Both the position numbers and the translations under genes were made by a program. The notes under the pieces are model-generated. The model ran no database searches, was not told where the DNA came from, and saw only the letters and a list, made by a program, of their open reading frames with translations. Below are positions 51,692-60,890 of a stretch of 64,000 nucleotides of DNA, one piece after another. Origin of the DNA: Morganella morganii (GTDB lineage: Bacteria; Pseudomonadota; Gammaproteobacteria; Enterobacterales; Enterobacteriaceae); contig NZ_CP069157.1 in assembly GCF_019243775.1 (NCBI RefSeq), positions 3,297,418 through 3,361,417 on the forward strand, read 5' to 3'. Position 1 is the first letter of the stretch; each line of letters begins with the position of its first letter.

Positions 51692-51714
51692 GCATAATGA
51701 TAACGCAAATGATA
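51692..51714. promoter_or_regulatory. Possible Fur-like site in the tonB/sigma divergent promoter
   Basis: The stretch ATAATGATAACGCAAATGATA in the 150-bp divergent promoter contains two NATAAT/ATGATA-type hexamers like Fur boxes. The match to the 19-bp consensus is good only in the left ten bases. Iron control is expected for FecI-type modules, but this site is tentative. Confidence 0.35.
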
Positions 51715-51786
51715 TTGCTTTTTATTATTAAATAATAATTCAAATAACAACAATGAGATTTTTTGGATTTTTCTAAGCAATGCGTA

Positions 51787-52371
51787 ATGACTCCTTCAAT
51801 TACGATGACTTCGATACACACCAGAAAAATGACGACTGAAAAATCGGTAAGCAGGCTTATCGCCGGAGCTTATCACTCAACCTACCATCAGCTTGTCCGC
51901 TTCTTCCATAAGCGGCTGGGCAACAGTCAGGATGCACGGGATTTGTCGCAGGATGTGTTTGCCCGCTGGCTCAAAGGCGGCAACGAGACATCTGTGCAGG
52001 AAACCCGCGCGTTCCTGTTTAAGATCGCCAACAATGTGCTGACCGACCACTGGCGTCACAGCCAGCGGAAGGGCCGAGACCGAGTCAGTGAATGGGATGA
52101 TTCACTGACAGAGAAAGTGGCACAGGCACATGCCGATCCTCAGGTACAGCTCGAACACCGGCAGCGGCTGGACAGGCTGTATCAGGTGCTGAATGAACTG
52201 CCGCCCCGTCAGCGGGAAGCCTTTGTGCTTTACCGGTTTGACGGACTTTCGCAAAGTGACATTGCCGAACGGATGGATATTTCTGTCAGTATGGTGGAAA
52301 AGCATATTGCCCGTGCCCTGCTGCAATGTAAACGCGCCATGAATGCCGCAGAGCAGAAGGACGGGGAATGA
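51787..52371 (+). CDS. ECF sigma factor, FecI-like
   Basis: Extracytoplasmic-function sigma factor of the iron-starvation (FecI) group, about 194 residues. Region 2 is YHQLVRFFHKRLGNSQDARDLSQDVFARWL and region 4 is LPPRQREAFVLYRFDGLSQSDIAERMDISVSMVEKHIARAL. No strong ribosome binding site marks the start: ATG at 51787, 51805 or 51829 are all possible, and an in-frame TTG lies at 51763. The stop overlaps the FecR-like start (ATGA), so the two are translationally coupled. Confidence 0.9.
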   Translation: MTPSITMTSIHTRKMTTEKSVSRLIAGAYHSTYHQLVRFFHKRLGNSQDARDLSQDVFARWLKGGNETSVQETRAFLFKIANNVLTDHWRHSQRKGRDRVSEWDDSLTEKVAQAHADPQVQLEHRQRLDRLYQVLNELPPRQREAFVLYRFDGLSQSDIAERMDISVSMVEKHIARALLQCKRAMNAAEQKDGE

Positions 52372-53330
52372 CAGACCGGCGGGAGCAGGACGAACGGGAA
52401 GACGCCGCCGCACTGTGGTTTACGCGCTGGCACAGCCAGAGCATGACGGCACAGCAGCAGCGGGAATTACAGGCATGGCTGGCGGCTTCCCCGGAAAACC
52501 GGCAGGCGTTTGATGATATGGCGCTGCTGTGGCGGGAGATGTCGGCCCTGCCGCGCCCGGAAATCACAGAGCAGGCACCCGCCCGGGCTTTTCCGCTTCT
52601 GCGCCCGCTGCGCCATACCCTCGCCGGACTGTTTATCCTGGTGATGCTGTTTCTGCCCTACAGCCAGTTACCCGCCCTGCTGATGGATAACCTGACGCTC
52701 GCCACCGCCGCGGAAAGCAAATCCATGATCCTGCCGGACGGCAGCCGCATTTTTCTCAGCCGTGACAGCGAAGCGGATATTACCTATGAACAGACACACC
52801 GCCGTATTTCCCTGGTGCGCGGTACCGCCTTTTTTCAGGTGAAATCCAACCCGTGGCGGCCGTTTGTTATCCGCGCGGACGGCAGAGAGATAACGGTTGT
52901 CGGCACGGAATTTGATGTCAGCCGCCGGGGAACGGAAGTGGCAGTCTCTGTGGCAAACGGGATTGTCGCCCTGCGGGATGCGCCGGATGAAAAACCGGTG
53001 TATCTGCGTGCCGGGGATAAAGCTGTCAGCCCCGCGCAGGGCGCTGCACTGCTGCTCAGCCATATCCCGCCGGAACAGGCCGGGGAGTGGCGCAACGGAC
53101 AGATCACCCTCACCGATACCCCGCTGCGTGATGTTGTTGACCGCCTCGCACCTTACAGCAACCACCCCGTCTCACTTGCCGCGAATGCGGCGGATCTGAC
53201 CGTCTCCGGCCGGGTCACCCTTTCCGAAACCGATGCCTTTTTCACGGCACTGCCGCTGCTGTTACCGGTTGAAGTCACCGAACTGCATGACGGCAGCCTG
53301 TTGATTGTGAAGAAAAATAAAAATAAATGA
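52368..53330 (+). CDS. FecR-like anti-sigma / signal-transducing protein
   Basis: A 320-residue inner-membrane regulator. An N-terminal cytoplasmic domain (DAAALWFTRWHSQSMTAQQQRELQAWLAASPENRQAFDDMA, first part of the FecR_N pattern) is followed by one membrane segment (about 82-104) and the periplasmic FecR domain (SMILPDGSRIFLSRDSEADI, then VRGTAFFQV and VVGTEFDV). It would sense the loaded receptor through its STN domain and control the sigma factor. Confidence 0.93.
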   Translation: MTDRREQDEREDAAALWFTRWHSQSMTAQQQRELQAWLAASPENRQAFDDMALLWREMSALPRPEITEQAPARAFPLLRPLRHTLAGLFILVMLFLPYSQLPALLMDNLTLATAAESKSMILPDGSRIFLSRDSEADITYEQTHRRISLVRGTAFFQVKSNPWRPFVIRADGREITVVGTEFDVSRRGTEVAVSVANGIVALRDAPDEKPVYLRAGDKAVSPAQGAALLLSHIPPEQAGEWRNGQITLTDTPLRDVVDRLAPYSNHPVSLAANAADLTVSGRVTLSETDAFFTALPLLLPVEVTELHDGSLLIVKKNKNK

Positions 53331-53395
53331 AAAAAAGAATAATTATCAGGTGAGGATAATTCTCATTTCCGCGTCTTCTGATACAGGGGATAACT

Positions 53396-56182
53396 ATGAC
53401 ACTTCCGGAAATGATAAAAATGACAATAAAACCATCACCATTCAGCATCAGGGCGGCCGGTTCTGCCATTGTGCTGGCACTCGGGCTGACAGCGGCACCG
53501 GCCGGAGCCGCAGATCTCACGCTTGATCTGCCCGAACAGGCACTGAGCCGTTCACTGAACACCATCGCACAGAAGGGACAAATCCAGTTACTGTATGATG
53601 CCGGACAACTCGGCGCACTGCGGGCACCGGCTCTGCACGGCAGCTATTCCGCACAGACCGCCATCCAGACACTGCTGGCAGGCTCCGGCCTGACGCTGGT
53701 GCAGCAGGGCAGCAGCTATGTTATCCGCCCGCTGACAACCGAAGCGGAAACCATTTTAATCCCGGAAACCCGGGTTCAGGGCGAACTGGCTTACCATCCG
53801 GCCACGGATGTCATGTCTGCCCCGCAATACATTACTGCGGAGGAGATCCGCCAGCGCAATACCGGCGACGGCAACGTCACGGAACTGCTGCGCACCAACC
53901 CGGCGGTACAGTTCGCCGGTAATGACAGCTCGTCCCTCAACCAGGGCGAAATCAAACCATCACGGATTTCCATTCACGGCGCATCCAGTTTCCAGAACGC
54001 CTATAAACTCGACGGCATCAGTTTTAACAACGATTTCGACCCGGCAAAAGATACCCTGGGTGAAACCTCCACCCGTCTGGACAGCGGCGACCAGGGCATG
54101 TATATAGACAGCCGTCTGATCGACAGCGTGACGGTTTACGATAACAACATCCCGGTGGAATTCGGCGGCTTTACCGGCGGCAGTGTGGATGTCACCAGCC
54201 GCCGCTGGAACGGCGAAAACAGCGGCCATATGTATTACCGCACCACCCGCTCCTCCTGGAATCATCTGTTTGAGGATTCCTCACAGCCGATTGATTCATC
54301 AAAAAATGATATCAGTCACCCAGCCCGTTTCCAGAATGAATATAACAAACACGATTTCGGCGGCTGGTTTGAAGTCGGTGTAACAGAAAACAGCGGCCTG
54401 ACGGTATCCGCCTCCCGCCGTACCTCCACCATCCCGGCCAATACCTCGGTACTGATGGCAGTGATGGAAGGTGAAGAACTGATCGGTTATGAGTTTGATA
54501 AGCGCAAACGCAACCAGAAACGTACCTCAGACAACCTGTTTGTGAAGTATGCAATGGATCTCTCGCCGGTCACCACGGCGGATATTTCCCTGAATTATTC
54601 TGACTACAAGGCGCGTTTATTCGCCTCCAATATTGCCAACTCCGGTTATGACAATAACCACAAAGGGTTAGGTGTGACCGGTGTTCTGAAACACCAGACC
54701 AGCCTGGCTGATCTGGAATTCACCCTGGGTTATCAGAAACTGAAAGATAACCGCGTGAATGACGAGCAGAATTTCTATGAAATGAAGAACCGGTCACCGG
54801 ACGGAAAAACGATTGTTAACACCAAAATGGGCGGACTGGGTGATCTACGGACCGAGCAGGACAATGTCACCACCAAAGCCGTCGCCCGTTTCCTGCCGTC
54901 AGAAGGCTTCGGGATCACACACCGCCCGACACTCGGGATGGAATCCACCCATACCAAAGGCCGCTATATCCGCGATAAGTCGCACTATCACACCAGCGAG
55001 GACTATGTCAGCTATGCGGAATGGGGGTTTGAGGATCCGGTAGTCAACAAGCACCGCTTCCTGCCGGGAACCGCCTCTGTCAGTTATAACAACTACTCCC
55101 TGTTTGCCGATGACAATATTGAAATCGGCCGCCTGACACTGCGTCCGGGTGTCCGTGTTGACCGGGATGATTTTGTCCGGCAAACCAATATCGCGCCGCG
55201 CCTGGCCGCCACTTACGACCTGTTCGGTAATAAAGAAACATTGCTGATCGCCGGTGCCAACCGTTATTACGGCCGCTCCATGCTGACTTATGCCCTGTAC
55301 GGCGCGCAGAATGCCGGGCTGGAAAAATGCTATATGTGCGGCTTTATGGGCATGGATCCGACCTGGGATAAAACCAATGATTATGAAGGCCTGGATTCAC
55401 TGAAAACCCCGTATAACGATGAGATTTCCCTCGGCCTGCAACAGGAAATCCTCAGCACCACCTGGCGTCTGACCTATGTCCACCGTGAAGGTTACGATGA
55501 AGTCCGCAGCCGCACCAAATACAACAACCTGACCGAGTCAGATAAATACTCCGATAAAGGAAAAATCCGTACCTTTGATAATGCCGGACGCAGCAAACAT
55601 GACTCCGTTACCCTGGCTGTCAGCAACAGTCAGCCGTGGGAATGGGGACAGGCAACCCATGTCTTTACCTCCTCAATCGTCTGGCAGGATACCAAAACCA
55701 ACTTCCCGTCTGACCAGGGCTATGCCTTCTTTGAACCGGGCACTGCCATTAACTCCGACAAAGTGATGTACGGCGGCAAAGTGATCGATGTCAGTGATCT
55801 GCCTGCCAGTAACTTTAACTCGCCGCTGAAGCTGAACGTTGAGCTGACCAGTGACTGGGATAACTACAACATTTCCTGGTACAACCGCCTGCAATGGTGG
55901 GGCGCGCGTAATCAGGCTGTCCGTCATGACAACGAAGTGGTCCGTGATCCGCAGTACGGCGAGTTACGTGTCTATCAGAAAGAGCATTTCGCATCCAAAT
56001 TCACCTGGGATACCCGCGTGAACTGGAAACCGGAGTTTGCTTACGGCGCGTCTGTCTCGCTGGAAGTGAATAACGTTCTGAATAACAAAAATGTCGCGGA
56101 TACCTTTATCTACGCCGGTAACAAGGTGATTGCCTATGATCCGGGCCGTCAGTTCTGGTTACAGCTGAATTACGATTTTTAA
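53396..56182 (+). CDS. yddB: TonB-dependent receptor of the YddB/FusA type with N-terminal STN domain
   Basis: Outer-membrane 22-strand receptor, 928 residues. The order is: signal peptide (cleavage after AGA near residue 38); STN signalling domain (about 40-112: LTLDLPEQALSRSLNTIAQKG); plug (about 135-265) with NVTELLRTNPAVQF and KPSRISIHGASSFQNAYKLDG; then the barrel ending LQLNYDF with a terminal Phe. The plug resembles E. coli YddB in the same places (RTNPAV, ISIHGAS, LKTPYNDE). E. coli YddB, about 790 residues, lacks the STN part. An AGGGG ribosome binding site precedes the ATG. Confidence 0.9.
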   Translation: MTLPEMIKMTIKPSPFSIRAAGSAIVLALGLTAAPAGAADLTLDLPEQALSRSLNTIAQKGQIQLLYDAGQLGALRAPALHGSYSAQTAIQTLLAGSGLTLVQQGSSYVIRPLTTEAETILIPETRVQGELAYHPATDVMSAPQYITAEEIRQRNTGDGNVTELLRTNPAVQFAGNDSSSLNQGEIKPSRISIHGASSFQNAYKLDGISFNNDFDPAKDTLGETSTRLDSGDQGMYIDSRLIDSVTVYDNNIPVEFGGFTGGSVDVTSRRWNGENSGHMYYRTTRSSWNHLFEDSSQPIDSSKNDISHPARFQNEYNKHDFGGWFEVGVTENSGLTVSASRRTSTIPANTSVLMAVMEGEELIGYEFDKRKRNQKRTSDNLFVKYAMDLSPVTTADISLNYSDYKARLFASNIANSGYDNNHKGLGVTGVLKHQTSLADLEFTLGYQKLKDNRVNDEQNFYEMKNRSPDGKTIVNTKMGGLGDLRTEQDNVTTKAVARFLPSEGFGITHRPTLGMESTHTKGRYIRDKSHYHTSEDYVSYAEWGFEDPVVNKHRFLPGTASVSYNNYSLFADDNIEIGRLTLRPGVRVDRDDFVRQTNIAPRLAATYDLFGNKETLLIAGANRYYGRSMLTYALYGAQNAGLEKCYMCGFMGMDPTWDKTNDYEGLDSLKTPYNDEISLGLQQEILSTTWRLTYVHREGYDEVRSRTKYNNLTESDKYSDKGKIRTFDNAGRSKHDSVTLAVSNSQPWEWGQATHVFTSSIVWQDTKTNFPSDQGYAFFEPGTAINSDKVMYGGKVIDVSDLPASNFNSPLKLNVELTSDWDNYNISWYNRLQWWGARNQAVRHDNEVVRDPQYGELRVYQKEHFASKFTWDTRVNWKPEFAYGASVSLEVNNVLNNKNVADTFIYAGNKVIAYDPGRQFWLQLNYDF

Positions 56183-56224
56183 TCTGAGCATGTGAGCAAT
56201 GTCTCTTAACGTTATGAATAATCA

Positions 56225-57925
56225 ATGAAAACAATAAAACAATTTTTCTGGCTGGTGAAGCCGTTCTGGGGGCGGCGTGCCGCCCTGTTTTGCTGGTTCT
56301 TACTGTTGTTGTCTCTCGGGCTGACACTCTCCTCTGTCTGGTTCAATATCCGCATGAACCAGTGGAACGGGGATTTTTATAATGCACTGCAAAAGCTGGA
56401 CGGCGCGGCGCTGTATCAGCTGATCAAATTTTTCGTCGTGCTGGTCAGCGGGCTGATTCTGGTGGTGGTGCTCGGCACGTATTTCCGGCAGAAACTGGCT
56501 ATCCGCTGGCGGGAGGGGATGACAGAACAGATCCTCAGCCGCTGGCTGTCGCCGCAGAGCCGCCATTACCTGCTGCGCCTGACCGCCCGCGAGCCGGATA
56601 ACCCGGATCAGCGGATTGCCGAGGATGTCCGCCTGCTGGTGGAATCTACCCTCAGTCTGCTGATCACCTTCCTGCATTCACTGCTGACCCTGATTTCCTT
56701 TGCCGCCATCCTCTGGCAGCTTTCCGGCAGTATTCTGCTCTCTGTCGCCGGTACTGACTGGCGCATCGACGGCTATATGTTCTGGGCCTGTATCGCCTAC
56801 ACCTTAGTGGGTATCGCGCTGACACAGCTTATCGGCGGGCCGCTGCGCAAACTGAATATGGAAAAACAGCAGCGTGAGGCGGATTACCGTGCGGCACTGA
56901 TCACCCGCAGACAGCACGGCGATGCCATTGCCGGACAGCGGGGGGAGTTACAGGATAAACAGCAATTGCTGGCCCGCTTTGCCCGGGTGGCGGCCAACTG
57001 GAATCAGCTGATCCGCTGCGAGCGGAATTTATCCTTTTATACCGTGGGTTATCAGCAGGTGACCGCACTGGCACCGATCCTGTTTGCTCTGCCGAAATTC
57101 CTCGCCGGGGAACTGATGCTGGGCGGATTAATGCAGCTGCGTCAGGCCTTCAGCAGTGTTGCGACGTCACTCGGCTGGTTTATTTTTGCCTATAAAGAGA
57201 TAGCCGCCTGGCAGGCGACGGTAACCCGTCTGTACCATTTCGTCCGTCTGCTGGAAAATGACGCGGTGTCTGATGTCACCGAAACCCGTCAGTCGGCAGT
57301 GCGCCTGGATGTTTGCGCCGATATTCTGCTGCCGGATAATCGTCCTCTGCTGGAGAATGTCTCACTCTCTCTGCACGCCGGAGAATTTGCCATTATCAGC
57401 GGCCGCTCCGGACTGGGTAAATCCACTCTGCTGCGCACACTCAGCGGTCACTGGCCTTATTACCGGGGCAATATCAGCCGTGAACAGGATGTAATGTGGG
57501 TGCCGCAGTCACTTTATCTGCCGTCCGGGACACTGAAATCCCTGCTCGCCTATCCGCATACCGCCGCACAGTTCACGCCGGAGGCTTACCGCGAAGTGCT
57601 GGACGCCACCGGGCTTGCTGCACTGACACCACAACTGGATACCGATGCCGACTGGCGTCAGCGCCTGTCCGGCGGTGAACAGCAGCGGTTGCTGATCGCC
57701 CGTCTGCTGCTCAGTCAGCCAAAGCTGATGCTGCTCGATGAAATTACCTCCGCACTGGATGATGACAATGCGGTCCGCATGATCCGTCTGCTCCGTCAGC
57801 GTCTGCCGGACAGCACGCTTCTGCTGGTCAGCCACCAGCGTTTTCTTCAGCAGGAGGCAGATCGCGTGATCGCCCTGTCCGCCCCTGCCGCCACCTGCAC
57901 ATCAGGAGTCCGATATGCATTATAA
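56225..57925 (+). CDS. yddA: YddA-type ABC transporter (fused membrane and ATPase domains)
   Basis: A 566-residue half-transporter of the SbmA/BacA-like ABC subgroup. About five or six membrane segments occupy residues 1-310, followed by an ATPase domain with Walker A SGRSGLGKST near residue 394, signature LSGGEQQR, and Walker B LMLLDEITSALDDD. Sequence signatures WNGDFYNALQKLDG and NPDQRIAEDVRLLVESTLSL match E. coli YddA. In the Fus system the homologue FusD is proposed to carry cleavage products across the inner membrane. Confidence 0.9.
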   Translation: MKTIKQFFWLVKPFWGRRAALFCWFLLLLSLGLTLSSVWFNIRMNQWNGDFYNALQKLDGAALYQLIKFFVVLVSGLILVVVLGTYFRQKLAIRWREGMTEQILSRWLSPQSRHYLLRLTAREPDNPDQRIAEDVRLLVESTLSLLITFLHSLLTLISFAAILWQLSGSILLSVAGTDWRIDGYMFWACIAYTLVGIALTQLIGGPLRKLNMEKQQREADYRAALITRRQHGDAIAGQRGELQDKQQLLARFARVAANWNQLIRCERNLSFYTVGYQQVTALAPILFALPKFLAGELMLGGLMQLRQAFSSVATSLGWFIFAYKEIAAWQATVTRLYHFVRLLENDAVSDVTETRQSAVRLDVCADILLPDNRPLLENVSLSLHAGEFAIISGRSGLGKSTLLRTLSGHWPYYRGNISREQDVMWVPQSLYLPSGTLKSLLAYPHTAAQFTPEAYREVLDATGLAALTPQLDTDADWRQRLSGGEQQRLLIARLLLSQPKLMLLDEITSALDDDNAVRMIRLLRQRLPDSTLLLVSHQRFLQQEADRVIALSAPAATCTSGVRYAL

Positions 57926-60701
57926 ACTGACCTTTGCCGGTGTGGTGCTGATCCTCACCGGCTGTACCGCTGTCAGCACAACCGGCACAGATAACCGTCC
58001 GCTGCCGCAGCGCAGTGATTTACAGCACATCCGCCTGGCAAACGGCATGAATGTGTATCTTCTGTCACGCCCGCAGCCCGGCGCAGAGCTGCGGCTGCTG
58101 GTGGAAAGCGGTTCATTACAGGAAACAGAAGAGCAGCGCGGTCTCGCGCATTTCACCGAACATATGGCCTTTAAAGGCACCACGCATTTCCCGGACACAC
58201 AGAGTTTTAAACAGCTGGAAAAACAGGGGCTGAATCTCGGCAGCCATGTGAATGCCGCCACCAGCCTCAATTCCACTGTCTATAAACTGTCGCTGCCGCA
58301 GGCCACCCCGGAACAGATTCAGACCGGTTTGCAGGTACTCGCCGACTGGGCACAGGGCATGACCTTTGACCCTGTTGCGTTTGATAAAGAACGTTCCGTG
58401 ATTATTGAGGAGTGGCGGCTGCGTCAGGGCATCGGCTTCCGCATCAATAATGCCCTTGAGCAACTGCGCTATGCGGGCAGTCTCTATGCGGAGCGTGACC
58501 CAATCGGGTTATTGGATGTGATCCGCCATGCACCGGTCAGCACAGCAAAAGACTATTATCAGACCTGGTATCAGCCGCAGCGGATGAGTCTGGTGGTTAT
58601 CGGACAGTTTAACCGCCACGACGTCAGCAATCTGGCGGAGGCGTATTTTAATCAGCCCGCCAAAGAAGATGCCGCACAGGATGATCCGGCCCGTCAGCGC
58701 TTTGCCCCGCACCCAGGACTGCTGGTAAAACCCGTCTTCGATAAAGAGCAGGGACAGCGCATTATGCAGTTCGCGCTGCAGCGGGATATCCGCGCGCCGC
58801 TCAATACCCGTGACGGGCAGTATGATGACCTGCTGGATAATCTCTGGGTGACTATCCTCAACCAGCGCCTGACCGCGCTGGTGGATAACGGACAGCTACC
58901 GGCTGCCAGTATCAACCCGCAGGGCGCCATGCTGGACAGCCGCCGTCTTCAGCAACTGATGATAGTGCATCCGCAGGGCGGGGATTACCTCGGCAGTATC
59001 ACCTTATTGTGGACAGAAATTCAGCGCCTGGCGACACAACCCGTCACACAGGCAGAGCTGGACGATGCCCGGCAGAGCCTGCTGGCGAAACTCAGTCAGC
59101 AGGCCGCCGGTGAATCCCGCTACGGTAATGATTATCTCGCCGATACCATCACCACCGCACTGGAATACAGAATGCCGGTTCAGGACAAACGTCAGCAGCT
59201 CACCACAGCATGGGAACTGCTCAAACCGGTCACACCGGATACGCTGAAAACCCATGTGAGCGGATTCCTGAATCAGGCATCACCACGGCTGGCGCTGCTC
59301 GGGCCGGACAGCGAACAGGCCCGTTTTGATGAGAAAGCGTTCACTGACCGCTGGCAGCAGATCCGGCAGTCCGCCCCCGGGCCGTTTTCCCTGACCGTGC
59401 GGCAGGTCGCGCTGAATGTCACCCCGGCGGCGGCCGGCAGCATTGTTCAGGAGCAGGCACTGCCGTTACCGTCCACGGAATCGTGGCAGTTATCCAACGG
59501 TCTGCGGGTCATTGTGCATCAGGATAAAAGCCTGAAAGATAATATTCAGATCAATCTGCGCATTCCGGGCGGCCGCTCACTGGAGCCGGCCGGACAGGAA
59601 GGACTGACCGACTGGGCACTGAAACTGCCGGAAAGCAGCGGTTACGGTGAGCTGAGTGCCCGTGAGCTGACCTTATTCAGCAAACAGCACAGTCTCAGCC
59701 TGCGGCCGTACAGTGAGCTGCTGAATCACGGATTCCGGGGTGAAGCCCCGCCGGAAGAACTGGATACCCTGCTGAAACTGCTGCATCTGAAGATCACACA
59801 GCCGCAGTTCAGCGGCGAAAAATTACTCCGCAATCAGCAGCTGACACTGGAAAGCCTGAACAGCACTCCGGTGGAGCGCCGCTTCCTGGATGCCATTAAC
59901 CGTGAAAGTCATACTCACGGCGAACGTCTGGTGATAAATGAAAACGGCGGCTGGCGTCAGTTTACTGCCGCGCAGTTACAGCAGAACCACCGTCTCCTGC
60001 TCAGCCCGGTACAGGACATGACACTGGTGATCAGCGGTGCGGCAGATAAAAAACAGATAAAACAGGCTGTTGAGAAATGGATCGCCACCCTTCCCGCTTC
60101 CGGGCAGCGCCTGCAGTGGCGGGATCCGGCTATCGCACCCAAAATGCAATCCTTCAGCCGGACTTACCCGATAGCCAGCTCTGATAAAACCATGGTGAGT
60201 ATTCAGTATGCCGCCCCGGCACAGTGGTCACTGAAAGAAAGCCTGACACTGCAACTGGCCGACAGCATCATCAGCAAACAGTTGCGCAGCGCATTGCGGG
60301 AACAGGCGGGCGGTATTTACGCCCTGAGTTTCTCCTCTATGCTGGCAAAACTGCCGTCACCGTACTACAGCGCCCGGCTGAATTTCACCACCGATCCTCA
60401 GCGCGCCGCAGAGATGACAGCACTGAGCCGGAATGTGCTGAAAACCCTGAAAACAGACGGTGTGAGTGACAATGCCCTGAAAGAAGCCAGAGCCAACTGG
60501 TTACTGGAAAAACAGCAGGTTTACCAGAGTGCGGCTTTCTGGACAGAATCACTGGCTCAGATTGCCGGGGACGATAATGAGTTTACGCGGATAACCGCAG
60601 AAGAGGCGTTAGTTAATCAGATAACCGCAGAGGATATAAACCGGGCATTATCCCGCTACAGCGGTGAGAATGAAAAATTATTTATGCTCACACCGCCATA
60701 A
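57915..60701 (+). CDS. pqqL: PqqL/FusC-type M16 zinc metalloprotease, predicted lipoprotein
   Basis: Periplasmic M16 peptidase of 928 residues with the inverted zinc motif HFTEH at residues 79-83 and the downstream ligand Glu166 in RSVIIEEWR. It contains two active-half and inactive-half pairs, as in pitrilysin. The N-terminus has a lipobox LTGC with Cys17, so the protein should be lipid-anchored. Pectobacterium FusC cleaves imported ferredoxin, and E. coli PqqL is its homologue. Starts 11 bp inside yddA with a CAGGAG site, so translation is coupled. Confidence 0.93.
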   Translation: MHYKLTFAGVVLILTGCTAVSTTGTDNRPLPQRSDLQHIRLANGMNVYLLSRPQPGAELRLLVESGSLQETEEQRGLAHFTEHMAFKGTTHFPDTQSFKQLEKQGLNLGSHVNAATSLNSTVYKLSLPQATPEQIQTGLQVLADWAQGMTFDPVAFDKERSVIIEEWRLRQGIGFRINNALEQLRYAGSLYAERDPIGLLDVIRHAPVSTAKDYYQTWYQPQRMSLVVIGQFNRHDVSNLAEAYFNQPAKEDAAQDDPARQRFAPHPGLLVKPVFDKEQGQRIMQFALQRDIRAPLNTRDGQYDDLLDNLWVTILNQRLTALVDNGQLPAASINPQGAMLDSRRLQQLMIVHPQGGDYLGSITLLWTEIQRLATQPVTQAELDDARQSLLAKLSQQAAGESRYGNDYLADTITTALEYRMPVQDKRQQLTTAWELLKPVTPDTLKTHVSGFLNQASPRLALLGPDSEQARFDEKAFTDRWQQIRQSAPGPFSLTVRQVALNVTPAAAGSIVQEQALPLPSTESWQLSNGLRVIVHQDKSLKDNIQINLRIPGGRSLEPAGQEGLTDWALKLPESSGYGELSARELTLFSKQHSLSLRPYSELLNHGFRGEAPPEELDTLLKLLHLKITQPQFSGEKLLRNQQLTLESLNSTPVERRFLDAINRESHTHGERLVINENGGWRQFTAAQLQQNHRLLLSPVQDMTLVISGAADKKQIKQAVEKWIATLPASGQRLQWRDPAIAPKMQSFSRTYPIASSDKTMVSIQYAAPAQWSLKESLTLQLADSIISKQLRSALREQAGGIYALSFSSMLAKLPSPYYSARLNFTTDPQRAAEMTALSRNVLKTLKTDGVSDNALKEARANWLLEKQQVYQSAAFWTESLAQIAGDDNEFTRITAEEALVNQITAEDINRALSRYSGENEKLFMLTPP

Positions 60702-60735
60702 TAATATAAAGCCGCTTAACAGCGGCTTTATTATT
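60702..60735 (+). terminator. pqqL terminator
   Basis: AATAATATAAAGCCGCT/AGCGGCTTTATTATT stem with a TAAC loop, starting right after the pqqL stop codon. The T-rich right arm completes an intrinsic terminator for the sigma-to-pqqL transcript. Confidence 0.85.
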
Positions 60736-60866
60736 TCCGTTAACTGACAGAAATAACAATCATTGTATTAACGAATAATGAGAATATATTTTGTGATATA
60801 TCTCCGTATTATCCCCCGAATGAGGCAGAGATAAAGAGAAACACAGTTGTTATATTTTCTGCGGGT

Positions 60867-60889
60867 GCCTGATTCTGTCCGGATCAGGC
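60867..60889 (+). promoter_or_regulatory. Stem-loop covering the leader ORF ribosome binding site
   Basis: GCCTGAT (60867-60873) and ATCAGGC (60883-60889) form a perfect 7-bp stem with a nine-base loop immediately before the leader ATG at 60891. It would hide the only candidate Shine-Dalgarno sequence of the leader. Confidence 0.55.
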
Positions 60890-60890
60890 T

